64,000 nt of DNA from Piscinibacter sp. (GCA_017983795.1 JAGOAS010000001.1:124001-188000), one strand, 5' to 3'; shown: positions 45,714 through 56,312, counted from the first letter of the stretch. A program made the numbers and translations. Notes: generated by a model from the letters alone, not told the origin.

Positions 45714-46613
45714 ATGACGTCATCCCCGCAGAAGATCGGCTTCATCGGTCTGGGCATCATGGGCGCGCCGATGGCGCTGCACCTGATCCAGGCCGGCCAC
45801 CAGCTCTTCGTCTACACGCGCGGCAAGGTGCATCCCGAGATCGCCGCCAGCAGCGCCACCCAGTGCACCAGCCCGCGCGGCGTGGCCGAGCGCGCCGAGG
45901 TGATCTTCACGATGGTGCCGGACACGCCGGACGTGGAGAAGGTGCTGTTCGCCGACAACGGCGTGGCGGCCGGGCTGGGCAAGGGCAAGACCGTGGTCGA
46001 CATGAGCTCGATCTCGCCGATCGAGACCAAGGCCTTCGCCAAGCGCATCAACGAACTCGGCTGCGACTACCTGGACGCGCCGGTGTCGGGCGGCGAAGTG
46101 GGCGCCAAGGCCGCCAGCCTGACCATCATGGTCGGCGGCCCGCAAGCCGCCTTCGACCGCGTGCTGCCGCTCTTCCAGCTGATGGGCAAGAACATCACCC
46201 TGGTCGGCGGCAACGGCGACGGCCAGACCACCAAGGTGGCCAACCAGATCATCGTGGCGCTGAATATCGCGGCGGTGGGTGAAGCGCTGGTATTCGCCAG
46301 CAAGGCGGGCGCGGACCCGGCCAAGGTCAGGCAGGCACTGATGGGCGGCTTCGCGGCCAGCCGCATCCTCGAAGTGCACGGCGAGCGCATGATCAAGCGC
46401 ACCTTCGCCCCGGGCTTCCGCATCCAGCTGCACCAGAAGGATCTGAACCTCGCGCTGCAAGGCGCGAAGCAACTCGGCGTGAGCCTGCCCGGCACGGCCA
46501 ACGCGGCACAGCTGATGCAGGCCTGCGCGGCGCACGGCCTGGCCGACAGCGACCACTCGGCCCTCGTGCGTGCTTTGGAGATCCTCGCGAAACACGAGGT
46601 GGCGGCGGGATAA
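45714..46613 (+). CDS. glxR: Tartronate semialdehyde reductase GlxR
   Basis: A 299-residue beta-hydroxyacid dehydrogenase that reduces tartronate semialdehyde to D-glycerate with NAD(P)H. The Rossmann motif is GFIGLGIMGAPMA, the substrate segment DAPVSGGEVGAKAASL, and the catalytic Lys lies in TTKVANQIIV. From about residue 62 to the end it is almost identical to GarR (62375-63256), while the first 60 residues differ clearly, a mosaic pattern that suggests gene conversion. It is third in the gcl operon. Confidence 0.95.
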   Translation: MTSSPQKIGFIGLGIMGAPMALHLIQAGHQLFVYTRGKVHPEIAASSATQCTSPRGVAERAEVIFTMVPDTPDVEKVLFADNGVAAGLGKGKTVVDMSSISPIETKAFAKRINELGCDYLDAPVSGGEVGAKAASLTIMVGGPQAAFDRVLPLFQLMGKNITLVGGNGDGQTTKVANQIIVALNIAAVGEALVFASKAGADPAKVRQALMGGFAASRILEVHGERMIKRTFAPGFRIQLHQKDLNLALQGAKQLGVSLPGTANAAQLMQACAAHGLADSDHSALVRALEILAKHEVAAG

Positions 46614-46622
46614 TCCGCGGCC

Positions 46623-47924
46623 ATGACGACGCCCAGCCCCCACACCGATCCGCGCGGCTTTCTGCGCGCCCTCTACGACGCCGCGGTGGCGCGCGCGCTG
46701 CCCGCCGAGACGACGGCGCCCTGGCTGCCGCAGCCGCCCAAGGGCCGCACCGTGGTGATCGGTGCCGGCAAGGCGGGCGGCGCGATGGCGCAGGCCGTCG
46801 ATGCGCTGTGGCCCCAGGGAGCGCCGCTGTCGGGCCTGGTCGTCACGCGCTACGACCATGTGCCGCCGGCCTACAAGGCGAAGCCGGGCCGCATCGACGT
46901 CGTCGAAGCCGCACACCCGGTGCCCGACGAAGCCGGCCGGCGCGCCGCGCAGCGCATCGCGCAACTCGCGCAAGGGCTGACGGCCGACGACCTCGTGCTG
47001 TGCCTGATCTCGGGCGGCGGCTCGGCGTTGCTGTCGCTGCCCGCGCCCGGCATCTCGCTGGAGGAGAAGCAGGCCATCAACAAGGCGCTGCTCAAGAGCG
47101 GCGCGGCCATCGACGAGATGAACTGCGTGCGCAAGCACCTCTCGGCGATCAAGGGCGGGCGCCTCGCGACCCACTGCGCGCCGGCGCGTGTGGTGACGCT
47201 CTTGATCAGCGACGTGCCGGGCGATGCGCCCGAAGTCATCGCCAGCGGCCCCACGGTGCCCGACAGCACGACCTGCGCCGACGCGCTGGCGATCCTCAAC
47301 CGCTACGGCATCGACATCCCGCCCGCCGCGCGCGCCGGGCTGGAGAGCGGTGCCTTCGAGTCGCCCAAGCCGGGCGATGCGCGCTTCGCCGGCCACCAGG
47401 TGCACATGATCGCCACGCCGCGCCAGAGCCTGGAAGCGGCCGCGGCGATGGCACGCGCGGCCGGCATCACGCCCTACATCCTCAGCGACGAGATCGAAGG
47501 CGAATCACGCGAGGTCGGCAAGGTGCACGCCGCGCTGGCGCGTTCGGTGGCGCATGCCGGCACGCCGTTCGCGAAGCCCTGCGTGATCTTGAGCGGCGGT
47601 GAGACCACCGTCACGGTCAAGAGCAAAGGGGGCCGCGGCGGCCGCGCCACCGAGTTCCTGCTCGGCTGCGCGATCGCGCTGCAGGGCCAGCCGGGGGTGC
47701 ACGTGCTCGCGGCCGACACCGACGGCATCGACGGCGTGGAGGACAACGCCGGCGCCATCGTCACGCCCGACACGCTGGCGCGCGCCCGCGCGATGGGCAT
47801 GAAGGCGCAGGAGTTTCTCGACGCCAACAATGCCTACGGCTTCTTCGCGCCGCTCTCCGACCTGGTGATACCTGGCCCGACCTTTACCAACGTCAACGAT
47901 TTCCGCGCGCTGCTGATCACCTGA
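46623..47924 (+). CDS. ttuD: Glycerate 2-kinase / TtuD-type (MOFRL family)
   Basis: A 433-residue protein of the GckA/TtuD family, which phosphorylates glycerate to 2-phosphoglycerate (older literature calls TtuD hydroxypyruvate reductase). The DUF4147 N-terminal domain carries VVIGAGKAGGAMA and LISGGGSALL; the C-terminal MOFRL domain has ILSGGETTVTVKSKGGRGGRATEF and TDGIDG. It begins nine bases after glxR and closes the path from glyoxylate to central metabolism; glycerate from the GarR branch would be handled here too. Confidence 0.92.
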   Translation: MTTPSPHTDPRGFLRALYDAAVARALPAETTAPWLPQPPKGRTVVIGAGKAGGAMAQAVDALWPQGAPLSGLVVTRYDHVPPAYKAKPGRIDVVEAAHPVPDEAGRRAAQRIAQLAQGLTADDLVLCLISGGGSALLSLPAPGISLEEKQAINKALLKSGAAIDEMNCVRKHLSAIKGGRLATHCAPARVVTLLISDVPGDAPEVIASGPTVPDSTTCADALAILNRYGIDIPPAARAGLESGAFESPKPGDARFAGHQVHMIATPRQSLEAAAAMARAAGITPYILSDEIEGESREVGKVHAALARSVAHAGTPFAKPCVILSGGETTVTVKSKGGRGGRATEFLLGCAIALQGQPGVHVLAADTDGIDGVEDNAGAIVTPDTLARARAMGMKAQEFLDANNAYGFFAPLSDLVIPGPTFTNVNDFRALLIT

Positions 47925-47932
47925 ACCGGATA

Positions 47933-49129
47933 ATGATCGGGCCGAGTGCCCGACTCATGGATCAGACCACGATCATCATCGTTCTCGCGGTTCATCTGGT
48001 CTGCTCGGGCGCGCTCTTCTGGGTGATCGGGCGCGCGATGCCGCCGCACAGCGGCGCGAACCGCTGGGCCCTGGGCGCGGTGCTGTTCGGCCTGGCCTAC
48101 GCCGGCCGGCTGCTGGCGGGGCCGACGCCGACCTGGCCGGCGATGCTGCTGCTCGACGGCGCGATGGCCCTGGCCTCGCTGCTCTTCCTCACCGGGCTGC
48201 GCCAGTTCGTCGCCCTGCCGGCCGGGCGCTGGCCGCTCGTCGCCCTGTTCCTGCTCGGCTTCGCCGCCGTGCACGCGCTCGCGGTCTGGAGCCTCGCGGC
48301 GGCCGGAAGGCACATGCTGCTCAACCTGCTGCTCAGCGTGCTGTACGGCACGCTCGCCCTCGAGGCGCTGCGTGCCCGCCCGCGGCAGGCGCGCGCGCTG
48401 CGGCCGCCGCTGCTGATGCTGGTGCTGATGATGGGCTCGCTGGCGCTGCTCACGCTGCTGCGCGGCCTCGCCTTCCCGCTGGTCGGCACCGGGCCGCTGC
48501 ACCACGGCCTGTTCGGGCAGCTCTACTACGGCTATGCCTCGCTCGCCTCGGTGATGCTGGGCCTCAACCTGGTGTGGCTGGTATTCGCGCGCCTGAACAC
48601 GCAGCTCGCCGAACTGGCCTCGCACGATGCGCTGACGCGGCTGCTCAACCGCAACGGCCTCGACGATGTGGTGCGCCGCCACTTCGCGGCGCGCGAGAGC
48701 CGGCCGGTGACGCTGCTGCAGATCGACATCGACCACTTCAAGCGCGTCAACGACAACCACGGCCACGCCGCCGGCGACGCGGTGCTGCGCGAGATCGCCG
48801 CGGCCTTGTCGGCCAGCGTGCGGGCGAGCGACTTCATCGCACGCACCGGCGGCGAGGAGTTTCTGGTCGGCTGCGTGGCGGCCGACGACGGCGTGGCCTG
48901 GGCGCTGGCCGAGCGGCTGCTCGCCGCGGTGCGCCGGCTCGACATCCGCGTGCCCGGGGTGAAAGTGCCGCTGCATTGCACGGTGAGCATCGGCATCTCG
49001 CGCCGCTGCAACGACAAGGCCGGCTGGGAACGCGGCTGGGCCGAGGCCGACGAGGCGCTCTACGCCGCCAAGGCGGCCGGGCGCGACCGCATCGTCGCCG
49101 CCGGCGCGATGCGCGCCGACCTGCGCTGA
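47933..49129 (+). CDS. Membrane diguanylate cyclase (GGDEF)
   Basis: A 398-residue protein with about six N-terminal membrane helices (residues 10-215) and a C-terminal GGDEF domain (about 225-395). The active site reads TGGEEF near residue 304, which is catalytically competent, and DIDHFKRVNDNHGHAAGD has the Mg- and GTP-binding residues. An RxxD inhibitory site (RASD, five residues before GGEEF) is present. It should make c-di-GMP in response to an unknown membrane signal. It follows ttuD by eight bases; an ATG at 47957 is an alternative start. Confidence 0.92.
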   Translation: MIGPSARLMDQTTIIIVLAVHLVCSGALFWVIGRAMPPHSGANRWALGAVLFGLAYAGRLLAGPTPTWPAMLLLDGAMALASLLFLTGLRQFVALPAGRWPLVALFLLGFAAVHALAVWSLAAAGRHMLLNLLLSVLYGTLALEALRARPRQARALRPPLLMLVLMMGSLALLTLLRGLAFPLVGTGPLHHGLFGQLYYGYASLASVMLGLNLVWLVFARLNTQLAELASHDALTRLLNRNGLDDVVRRHFAARESRPVTLLQIDIDHFKRVNDNHGHAAGDAVLREIAAALSASVRASDFIARTGGEEFLVGCVAADDGVAWALAERLLAAVRRLDIRVPGVKVPLHCTVSIGISRRCNDKAGWERGWAEADEALYAAKAAGRDRIVAAGAMRADLR

Positions 49130-49139
49130 GGCGGCAAGC

Positions 49140-50696
49140 TCAGGTCACCGGCGCCGGATTGAACAGCACCAGCGCATTGCGCAGCCGGTGCCGCTCGGCC
49201 CAGGTGCGCTCGCCGCTGGCGGTGGCGAGCAAGCGGTGGAACAGCTCCCAGCCCATGGCCTCGATGCTGGCCTCGCCGCTGGCGATGCGGCCGGCGTCGA
49301 CGTCCATCAGGTCGTGCCAGCGCCGCGCCAGCTCGCTGCGCGTGGCGACCTTGATCACCGGGCATTCGGCCAGGCCGTAGGGCGTGCCGCGGCCGGTGGT
49401 GAAGACGTGCAGGTTCATGCCGGCGGCCAGCTGCAGCGTGCCGCAGATGAAATCGCTGGCCGGCGTGGCGGCGTAGATCAGGCCGCGCTGATCGCGCGCG
49501 AGTTTTTCGCCGGGTGCCAGCACGCCGGCGATGGGCGCGCTGCCGCTCTTGACGATCGAGCCCATCGCCTTCTCGACGATGTTCGCGAGCCCGCCCTTCT
49601 TGTTGCCCGGCGTGGTGTTGGCGCTGCGGTCGACGCGGCCGCGCTGCAGGTAGGCGTCGTACCAGGCCATCTCGCGCACCATCGCCTCGGCGACTTCGGG
49701 CGTGGCGGCGCGCGCGGTGAGCTGGTCGATGGCGTCGCGCACCTCGGTGACCTCGCTGAACATCACGGTGGCGCCGGCGCGCACCAGCAGGTCGCTCATG
49801 AAGCCGACCGCCGGGTTGGCGGTGACACCCGAGAAGGCATCGCTGCCGCCGCATTGCACGCCCACCACCAGCTCGGAGGCCGGCACGGTTTCGCGGCGGC
49901 GCTGGTTGAGGCGCTCGAGGTGCACGCGTGCCTGGCGCAGGATGGAATCGATCATCGAGCCGAAGCCGACATGCGCTTCGTCCTGCAGGCAGACGACGTC
50001 GAGCTGCGGCTCTTGCGCCGCGGCGTCGATGGGGATGACGCCCGGAGGCAGCAGGCGATCCGGCTGCAGCTTCTCGCAGCCCAGGCTCACCACCATGACC
50101 TCGCCGCCGAAGTTCGGATTCAGGCTGATGTGGCGCAGCGTGCGGATCGGGATCACCGCGTCGGGCGCGTCGATCGCCACGCCGCAGCCGTAGCCGTGCT
50201 CCAGCCCGATCACGTCGTCGACATGCGGATAGAGCGGCAGCAGCTCGCGGCGGATGCGCTCGACCGCGTGCTCCACCACGCCGGCCACGCACTGCACGGT
50301 GGTGGTGATGGCCAGCAGGTTGCGCGTGCCCACCGAGCCGTCGGCATTGCGGAAGCCCTGGAAGGTGAAGCCCTCCAGCGGATCGAGCGGCGGGCGCGGC
50401 GCGTCGGCCATCGGCAGATTGGCCAGGCCGCGCGCGTCGGGCAGGCGCAGCAGCTTCTCGTGCACCCAGCGGCCGGCCGCGATGGGCGCGAGCGCGAAGC
50501 CGATCGCCACATCGTAGCGGCGCACCGCCGCGCCTTCGGCGATGTCGGAGAGCGCCACCTTGTGGCCCTGCGGCACGCGCTCCTTCAGCACCAGGCCGCC
50601 GGGCAGCGCGGTGCCGGCGTCCAGCCCGCCGTCGTTGGCGACGATCGCGACGTTGTCGCGATCGTTCATGCGGATGATGTGAGGGGCGGTGTTCAC
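49140..50696 (-). CDS. garD: Galactarate dehydratase (UxaA/GarD family)
   Basis: A 518-residue enzyme of the altronate/galactarate dehydratase family. The N-terminal SAF domain (residues 8-85, [18 protein letters not shown]) and the catalytic domain with [32 protein letters not shown] and [19 protein letters not shown] fit GarD better than UxaA because of the aldarate context. It dehydrates galactarate to 5-keto-4-deoxy-glucarate. It is the last gene of the minus-strand arm of the sugar-acid regulon, one base after the TctC gene. Confidence 0.9.
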   Translation of the reverse strand: MNTAPHIIRMNDRDNVAIVANDGGLDAGTALPGGLVLKERVPQGHKVALSDIAEGAAVRRYDVAIGFALAPIAAGRWVHEKLLRLPDARGLANLPMADAPRPPLDPLEGFTFQGFRNADGSVGTRNLLAITTTVQCVAGVVEHAVERIRRELLPLYPHVDDVIGLEHGYGCGVAIDAPDAVIPIRTLRHISLNPNFGGEVMVVSLGCEKLQPDRLLPPGVIPIDAAAQEPQLDVVCLQDEAHVGFGSMIDSILRQARVHLERLNQRRRETVPASELVVGVQCGGSDAFSGVTANPAVGFMSDLLVRAGATVMFSEVTEVRDAIDQLTARAATPEVAEAMVREMAWYDAYLQRGRVDRSANTTPGNKKGGLANIVEKAMGSIVKSGSAPIAGVLAPGEKLARDQRGLIYAATPASDFICGTLQLAAGMNLHVFTTGRGTPYGLAECPVIKVATRSELARRWHDLMDVDAGRIASGEASIEAMGWELFHRLLATASGERTWAERHRLRNALVLFNPAPVT

Positions 50697-50697
50697 G

Positions 50698-51675
50698 TCA
50701 CTCCGGCTTCACGTTGCCGTCCTTGACCACCTTCTGCCACTTGGCCAGTTCGCTGCGGCCGAAGGCGGCGAACTGCTCGGGCGTATTCGCCACATGGTCC
50801 AGGCCCAGGCCGTCCATCTTCGCCTTCACCTCGGCGCTGGCGAGGATCTTCCCGATCTCCGCGTTCAGGCGCTGCACCACCGGCGCCGGCGTGCCGGCCG
50901 GGGCGTAGATGGCCTGCCAGCTGGCGACGTCGAAGCCGGCGATGCCGGCCTCCTGCAGCGTCGGCACCTCGGGCAGCACCTTGCTGCGCTTCGCGGAGGT
51001 GACCGCCAGTGCGCGCACCTTGCCCGACTGCACGTGCGGCAGTGCGACGGTGGCGGTCTCGAAGCTCATCGGGATCTGGCCGCCGATCACGTCCTGCACC
51101 GCCGGTGCGCTGCCCTTGTAGGGCACGTGCACGAGCGGCGCGCCGGCGAGCAGCTTGAACATCTCGCCGCTCATGTGCTGCGAGCTGCCCTGGCCGGCCG
51201 ACGCGAAGGGCAGCGGCTCCTTCTTCGCGGCGGCGACGACGTCGGCCACCGTCTTGTACGGTTGACTCCCGCCCACCAGCAGCACGTTGGAGATGCTGCC
51301 GAGCAGGATCACCGGCGCGAAATCTTTCGCCGCGTCGTAGGGCATCCTGGGCTGCAGCGCCGGGTTGATCGCGTGGCTGGCGATGGTGCCGAGCAGGAAG
51401 GTGTAGCCGTCGGGGGCGGACTTGGCGGCCGCGTCGGCGCCGATCACGCCGCCGGCGCCGGCCTTGTTCTCGATCACCACGGTCTGCTTGAGCGCGGCTT
51501 GCAGCTTCTCGCCCACGGTGCGGGCGAGGATGTCGCTGGTGCCGCCGGCGGCGAAGGGCACGATGATGCGGATCGGCTGCCTGGCCGGCCACTCCTGCGC
51601 AAAGGCGAGCGAGGGCAGGGCGGTAGCCGTGGCGAAGGCGAGCGTGGCCACGAGGCTGCGGCGTGAGACGGACAT
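50698..51675 (-). CDS. Bug/TctC-family periplasmic binding protein
   Basis: A 325-residue tripartite tricarboxylate transporter binding protein with a 26-residue signal ([20 protein letters not shown]). The start of the mature protein ([30 protein letters not shown]) and the central [20 protein letters not shown] are typical. No TctA/TctB membrane genes accompany it, a common situation in Burkholderiales, so it may borrow a distant transporter or sense solute. Its place among aldarate genes suggests that it binds a uronate or aldarate. Confidence 0.92.
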   Translation of the reverse strand: MSVSRRSLVATLAFATATALPSLAFAQEWPARQPIRIIVPFAAGGTSDILARTVGEKLQAALKQTVVIENKAGAGGVIGADAAAKSAPDGYTFLLGTIASHAINPALQPRMPYDAAKDFAPVILLGSISNVLLVGGSQPYKTVADVVAAAKKEPLPFASAGQGSSQHMSGEMFKLLAGAPLVHVPYKGSAPAVQDVIGGQIPMSFETATVALPHVQSGKVRALAVTSAKRSKVLPEVPTLQEAGIAGFDVASWQAIYAPAGTPAPVVQRLNAEIGKILASAEVKAKMDGLGLDHVANTPEQFAAFGRSELAKWQKVVKDGNVKPE

Positions 51676-51696
51676 GGAAGGCTCCGGTTGGAAAGA

Positions 51697-52707
51697 TCAG
51701 GGCAGGGCGATCGCCTCGACCCAGTTGGGATTGCGGCCGACGGCGAGTTCGTGGCGCAGCGTGAGCGCGCCGCTGGCCGCATCGATGGCGTGCAGACCGA
51801 CGGTGTTGGAGAGCTGGCCGGCGGCGATCAGGAAACGGCCCGAGGGCGTGACGGCGAAGCTGCGCGGCTGCGTCTGCGTGGGCCAGTGGCCGATGGGCGC
51901 GAGCCGGCCCTGCGCATCGATCGCGAAGCCGGCCAGCGTGCTCGAGCGGCGTTCGCTCGCGTAGAGGAAGCGCGCGTCGGGCGTGAGGCGCAGCTCGGCG
52001 CCCCAGGGCTCGCCGGCGAAGCCGGGCGGCAGGAAGGAGACGGTCTGCAGCGCGCTCAGTTGGCCGCTGGCGGTGTCGACGGCCAGCACGTCGAGCGTGG
52101 CGTCGAGTTCGTTGAGCAGCCAGGCGATGCGGCCGTTCGGGTGGAAGGCGAGATGGCGCGCACCCGCGCCGCGGCGGCCGGCGAAAGCGGGCGGGGCGAG
52201 CGGCGTCAAGCTGCCGCGCTCGGCATCGAAGGCGAACTGCAGCAGCTGGTCGCCGCCCAGCGAAGTGGCATAGGCGAAGCGGTTGCCCGGCGTCGCGCGC
52301 ATCGCATGCGCCTTGGGCGGCGTGGTCTGTTGCCAGCAGGGCGGCTGCGGTGTGCCGTCGGCAGCGATGGGGTTGAGCGCGATCAGGCTGCCGCCGTAGG
52401 AGGCGCTGAACAGCCAGCGCCCGGAGGCGTCCACGGCGATGTGCGCCATGCTCTGCGCGAGCGGCGCTTCGCCGAGCGCCGTGAGCGTGCCCTCGCGCGC
52501 ATCGATGGCGAAGGCGAGCACGCGCCAGGGCTCGTTGCGCACGGCGGCGTAGAGCACGCGCCGATCCGGCCGCAGCGCCAGTGGCATCACGGTGCCGCCG
52601 CAGGGCACGCTCTGCCGCAGCGCCAGCGTGCCGCGCGCTTCGTCGAGCGCGAGCACCGAGATCTCGCCGCTGTCGGCGTTGCTGACGTAGACGACGGTTC
52701 CGCTCAT
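51697..52707 (-). CDS. YbhE-type lactonase (7-bladed beta-propeller)
   Basis: A 336-residue beta-propeller of the 6-phosphogluconolactonase (Pgl/YbhE) family; repeated blades such as VYVSNADSGEISVLALDEARG and RFLYASERRSSTLAGFAIDA are visible. Cytoplasmic in this family, as no signal peptide is present. In this context it most likely opens the aldarolactone made by the uronate dehydrogenase Udh to the free aldarate, and is less likely to act in the pentose phosphate pathway. It lies five bases after dctM on the minus strand. Confidence 0.88.
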   Translation of the reverse strand: MSGTVVYVSNADSGEISVLALDEARGTLALRQSVPCGGTVMPLALRPDRRVLYAAVRNEPWRVLAFAIDAREGTLTALGEAPLAQSMAHIAVDASGRWLFSASYGGSLIALNPIAADGTPQPPCWQQTTPPKAHAMRATPGNRFAYATSLGGDQLLQFAFDAERGSLTPLAPPAFAGRRGAGARHLAFHPNGRIAWLLNELDATLDVLAVDTASGQLSALQTVSFLPPGFAGEPWGAELRLTPDARFLYASERRSSTLAGFAIDAQGRLAPIGHWPTQTQPRSFAVTPSGRFLIAAGQLSNTVGLHAIDAASGALTLRHELAVGRNPNWVEAIALP

Positions 52708-52711
52708 GGCC

Positions 52712-53995
52712 TCACTTCAGCAGCAGGTTCGGCAGCCACATCGCGAAGCCCGGCACGTAGGTCACCAGCATCAGCGCGGCGATCAGCGCGCCGTAGAAGG
52801 GCCAGATGGTCTTCATCACCTCGCCCACCGAGATCTCGCCGATGGTGCAGCCGACGAACTGCGTCGTGCCCACCGGCGGCGTATTCAGGCCGAGCGCGCA
52901 GTTGATCAGCATGACGATGCCGAACTGCTCGGTGCTCATGCCGTACTGCTGGCAGATCGGCAGGAAGATCGGCGTGCAGATCAGGATGGTCGCCGCCATG
53001 TCGAGAAAGGTGCCGAGCACGAACAGGATGACGTTGACCCACAGGAAGATCATCCACGACGAGCTGGTCGTGGCCGCGAGCGCCTGGCCGGTGAGCTCGG
53101 CCACGCCGTACAGGCCGATCAGGTAGCCGAACATCGAGCTGATGCCGATCAGCAGCAGCACCGTGCCGGTGGTCTTCACCGCCTTGGCCGCCGCCTTGAG
53201 GAACTGCTCGCGCGTCAGCTTGCGATAGACCACCGCCGAGAGGAACAGCGCCCACACCACCGCCACCGAGGCCGATTCCGTCGCGGTGAAGGCGCCCGAG
53301 AGAATGCCCGCGATGATGATCACCACCACCAGCAGCCCCGGCAGCGAAGCCGCGAAGGACTGGCCGACGATGGCCCAGCCGGGGAACGTGCCTTTCGGGT
53401 AGCCGCGCTTCACCGCCACGGCGTAGGCCGCGACCAGGTTGCAGACCGTCAGGATGATGGCCGGCACGATACCCGCGAGGATCAGTGCCGCGATGCTCAC
53501 CTTGCCGCTGGCCGCCAGCGTGAAGATGATCATGTTGTGCGAGGTGGGCATCAGCGCGCCGACCAGCGAGGCGTGCGTGGTCACGTTGACGGCGTAGTCG
53601 GCGTGGTAGCCCTCCTTCTTCATCTGCGGAATGAGCACCGCGCCCATCGCCGAGACGTCGGCCACCGGCGAACCCGATACGCCGCCGAAGAGGGTGCAGG
53701 CCAGCACGTTCGTCATGCCCAGGCCGCCGCGCACGTGGCCGGCCAGCGCCTTGGCGAAGCCGACGATGCGGTCGGCCACGCCGCCGTACATCATGATCTC
53801 GCCGGCGAAGATGAAGAACGGGATCGCCAGGAACGAGAACGGGTTCATCCCGGAGATCATCTGCTGGAAGCCCACCGCCAGCGGCAGGCCTTCGTAGAGG
53901 ATGGTCGCGAGCGACGACAGCCCGATCGAGAAGGCCACCGGCACGCCCAGCAGCAGCAGGAGCGTGAAGCTCACGCACAAGATGGTCAATGCCAT
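52712..53995 (-). CDS. dctM: TRAP transporter large permease (DctM)
   Basis: A 427-residue membrane protein with about 12 helices, the ion-coupled transport subunit of a TRAP system. Landmarks: LLLGVPVAFSIGLSS, GVSGSPVADVSAMGAVLIPQM (the re-entrant loop motif) and LNTPPVGTTQFVGC. It works with DctQ and the DctP binding protein to import an organic acid with Na+. It overlaps dctQ by ten bases. Neighbouring udh points to hexuronates as substrates. Confidence 0.94.
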   Translation of the reverse strand: MALTILCVSFTLLLLLGVPVAFSIGLSSLATILYEGLPLAVGFQQMISGMNPFSFLAIPFFIFAGEIMMYGGVADRIVGFAKALAGHVRGGLGMTNVLACTLFGGVSGSPVADVSAMGAVLIPQMKKEGYHADYAVNVTTHASLVGALMPTSHNMIIFTLAASGKVSIAALILAGIVPAIILTVCNLVAAYAVAVKRGYPKGTFPGWAIVGQSFAASLPGLLVVVIIIAGILSGAFTATESASVAVVWALFLSAVVYRKLTREQFLKAAAKAVKTTGTVLLLIGISSMFGYLIGLYGVAELTGQALAATTSSSWMIFLWVNVILFVLGTFLDMAATILICTPIFLPICQQYGMSTEQFGIVMLINCALGLNTPPVGTTQFVGCTIGEISVGEVMKTIWPFYGALIAALMLVTYVPGFAMWLPNLLLK

Positions 53996-54474
53996 GCCGG
54001 CTCCACCTCTTCACCCTCGAGCAGCGCCAGGATGTGTTCGAGCGAGAACAGCGCCACCAGCACGCCCGCGAAGGCCGGCGGCGCGTACTTGAAGGCCTCC
54101 GAGACGCCCAGCGTCGGGATCTTGTAGGCCGCCACGCTCTGCGCCAGCACCGCGCACTGCCAGGCCATCACCACGCCGAAGATCAGCACCAGCGCGTGGA
54201 TCAGCAACTCCATCTTCAGGCGCAGCCATTCGGGCGCGAGCACCAGCAGCGATTCGAGCCCGATGTGGCCGGCGTCGCGCACGCCCACCGCCATGCCCAG
54301 CATGGTGACGTACAGCACCAGCAGCACCGCGCCGCTCTCGGCCCAGGTGGGCGTGTCGTTGAAGACATAGCGGCCGATCACCTGGTAGAGCACGGCGACG
54401 ATCAGCAGCACCAGCCCGCCCACGCCCACGCGCAGGCACAGCCGCGCCAGCGCGGCGCAGAAGCGCGAGTACAT
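53986..54474 (-). CDS. dctQ: TRAP transporter small permease (DctQ)
   Basis: A 162-residue protein with four predicted helices, the small membrane subunit of the TRAP transporter. RYVFNDTPTWAESGAVLLVLYVTMLG and VRDAGHIGLESLL are the conserved DctQ features, including the Trp-Ala-Glu segment. It contacts DctM and is required for the transport cycle. It starts 10 bases after dctP and overlaps dctM, consistent with a single transcript. Confidence 0.93.
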   Translation of the reverse strand: MYSRFCAALARLCLRVGVGGLVLLIVAVLYQVIGRYVFNDTPTWAESGAVLLVLYVTMLGMAVGVRDAGHIGLESLLVLAPEWLRLKMELLIHALVLIFGVVMAWQCAVLAQSVAAYKIPTLGVSEAFKYAPPAFAGVLVALFSLEHILALLEGEEVEPAWH

Positions 54475-54484
54475 GTGCGTCGCT

Positions 54485-55450
54485 CTACTTGACGTCGTTG
54501 ATGCGGCGGACCATGTCCTGCAGCTTCGGATCTTTCAGGAACTTGTCGTAGACCGGCTTCATCGCCGCCTGGAAGCTGGCCTTGTCGACCTCGACGATCT
54601 GCGCGCCGGCGGCCTTCACCACCGCCAGTGACTTGGCCTCGCGCTCGTCCCACAGCTTGCGCATGGTGCCGACGCTCTCCTTGGCCGCAGCGCGGATCTG
54701 CTTCTGCTCGTCGGGGCTGAGGCCGTCCCAGACCTTCTTGCTGAACAGCAGGATCTCGGGCGCCATCGAGTGCTCGGTCTTGTTGTAGTACTTGGCCACC
54801 TCGAAGTGGCGCGAGCTCTCGTAGCTCGGGTAGTTGTTCTCGGCGGCGTCCACGAGGCCGGTCTTGAGCGCGGTGTAGACCTCGCCGAAGGGCATGGGCG
54901 TGGCGTTGGCGCCCATGGCCTCGAGCAGCGAGACCCACAGGTCGCTCTGCTGCACGCGCACCTTCAGGCCCTTCGCGTCGGCGAGCGTCTTGACCGGCTT
55001 CTTCACCGAGTAGATCGAGCGCGCTCCGCTGTCGTAGAAGGCCAGGCCGATGAAGCCCTGAGCCTCGCAGTCCTTTAGGATCTCCTCGCCGATGGCGCCG
55101 TCCAGCACCTTGCGCATGTGCTCGGTGCTGCGGAACAGGAAGGGCATGGTCGGCACCATGGTGGCCGGGCAGATGTTGTTCATCGGCGCCACGTTCACGC
55201 GCGTCATCGCCAGCGCGCCGAGCTTGGTCTGCTCGATGGTGTCCTTCTCGTTGCCGAGTGCCGACTTGGCGAACACCTTGATGCTGTGCTTTCCGCCACT
55301 GCTCCTGGCCAGCGTCTCGCTCATGTGGCGCACGGCGAGCACGGTGGGGTAGTCGTCGGGGTGGATGTCGGACGAGCGGAACTCGGTGGCCTGCGCGGCG
55401 ACGGCGCTTGCACCCAGCAGCGCGGCCAGCGCGCACGAACGGAAGGGCAT
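54485..55450 (-). CDS. dctP: TRAP transporter solute-binding protein (DctP)
   Basis: A 321-residue periplasmic binding protein with signal peptide [20 protein letters not shown] and DctP features: [23 protein letters not shown], the Arg that binds the carboxylate in [13 protein letters not shown], and [22 protein letters not shown]. It resembles binding proteins for glucuronate and galacturonate. It is encoded 40 bases after udh and starts the dctPQM series. Confidence 0.93.
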   Translation of the reverse strand: MPFRSCALAALLGASAVAAQATEFRSSDIHPDDYPTVLAVRHMSETLARSSGGKHSIKVFAKSALGNEKDTIEQTKLGALAMTRVNVAPMNNICPATMVPTMPFLFRSTEHMRKVLDGAIGEEILKDCEAQGFIGLAFYDSGARSIYSVKKPVKTLADAKGLKVRVQQSDLWVSLLEAMGANATPMPFGEVYTALKTGLVDAAENNYPSYESSRHFEVAKYYNKTEHSMAPEILLFSKKVWDGLSPDEQKQIRAAAKESVGTMRKLWDEREAKSLAVVKAAGAQIVEVDKASFQAAMKPVYDKFLKDPKLQDMVRRINDVK

Positions 55451-55490
55451 CGTTGTCTCCTTGGGGGTCTTGTGTACGGGCTACTCGAAT

Positions 55491-56312
55491 TCACTCGAAG
55501 GGGCCGTTGCGCACGAAGGCGCCGCCCTGGCAGACCGCGGCCGGGTCGCGCAGGTCGATCGCTGGCTGGCGCGCCTCGGCGGCGGCGCGGAAGGGCTCGG
55601 AGCTGTCCTGCGGCCGGTAGCCGACGTGGTGCGCGCTGCTGTTGTCCCACCAGGCGACGGCGTTGTCCGACATGCCGTACATCACCGTGTGGCCGACCAC
55701 CGGCGCGGCCAGCGCGGCGACGACGAGGCGCTCCAGGTCGTCGTAGCTCAGCCAGGTGGCGAGCATGCGGCGGTCTTTCGGCTCGGGGAAGGAGGAGCCG
55801 ATGCGCAGGCTCACGGTCTCGAGGCCGTAGCGGTCCCAGTAGAACTGCGCGAGGTTCTCGCCGAAGGCTTTCGACAGGCCGTAGTGGCCGTCCGGCCGCG
55901 GCATCGCGGCGGGGGTGAGCACCTCGTCCTGGCGGTAGAAGCCGGTGACGTGGTTGGAGCTGGCGAAGACGATGCGCCGCGTGCCGGCGCGCCGCGCCGC
56001 TTCGTAGACGTTGTAGCTGCCGACGATGTTGGCCTGCAGGATGGCGTCGAAGTCGTGCTCGGTGGACAGGCCGCCGAGGTGCACCACGGCCTCCACGTCC
56101 TTCAGCAGCGCGAAGACGGCGGCGCGGTCGGCCAGGTCGGCGCGCTGCACTTCCTCGCCGGGCGCGGCGGCGCCGAGCTCGGCGATGTCGGAGACTCGCA
56201 GGGCGTCGCAACGCGTCTTCAGGCGCGGGCGCAGCACGCGGCCCAGGCCGCCGGCGGCGCCGGTGAGCAGCAGGCGGCGAAAGCGCAGCGAAGATGTAGT
56301 AGGGGCACTCAT
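55491..56312 (-). CDS. udh: Uronate dehydrogenase (NAD-dependent, SDR/epimerase fold)
   Basis: A 273-residue extended SDR enzyme. The NAD motif is LTGAAGGLG, the active-site pair YGLSK (Tyr, Lys) with Ser in FASSNHVTGFY, as in characterised Udh proteins. It oxidises D-glucuronate or D-galacturonate to the aldarolactone. First gene of the minus-strand arm (udh-dctPQM-lactonase-tctC-garD). The N terminus is a few residues longer than usual. A GTTGTCGTATAAC element lies 28 bases before the ATG. Confidence 0.92.
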   Translation of the reverse strand: MSAPTTSSLRFRRLLLTGAAGGLGRVLRPRLKTRCDALRVSDIAELGAAAPGEEVQRADLADRAAVFALLKDVEAVVHLGGLSTEHDFDAILQANIVGSYNVYEAARRAGTRRIVFASSNHVTGFYRQDEVLTPAAMPRPDGHYGLSKAFGENLAQFYWDRYGLETVSLRIGSSFPEPKDRRMLATWLSYDDLERLVVAALAAPVVGHTVMYGMSDNAVAWWDNSSAHHVGYRPQDSSEPFRAAAEARQPAIDLRDPAAVCQGGAFVRNGPFE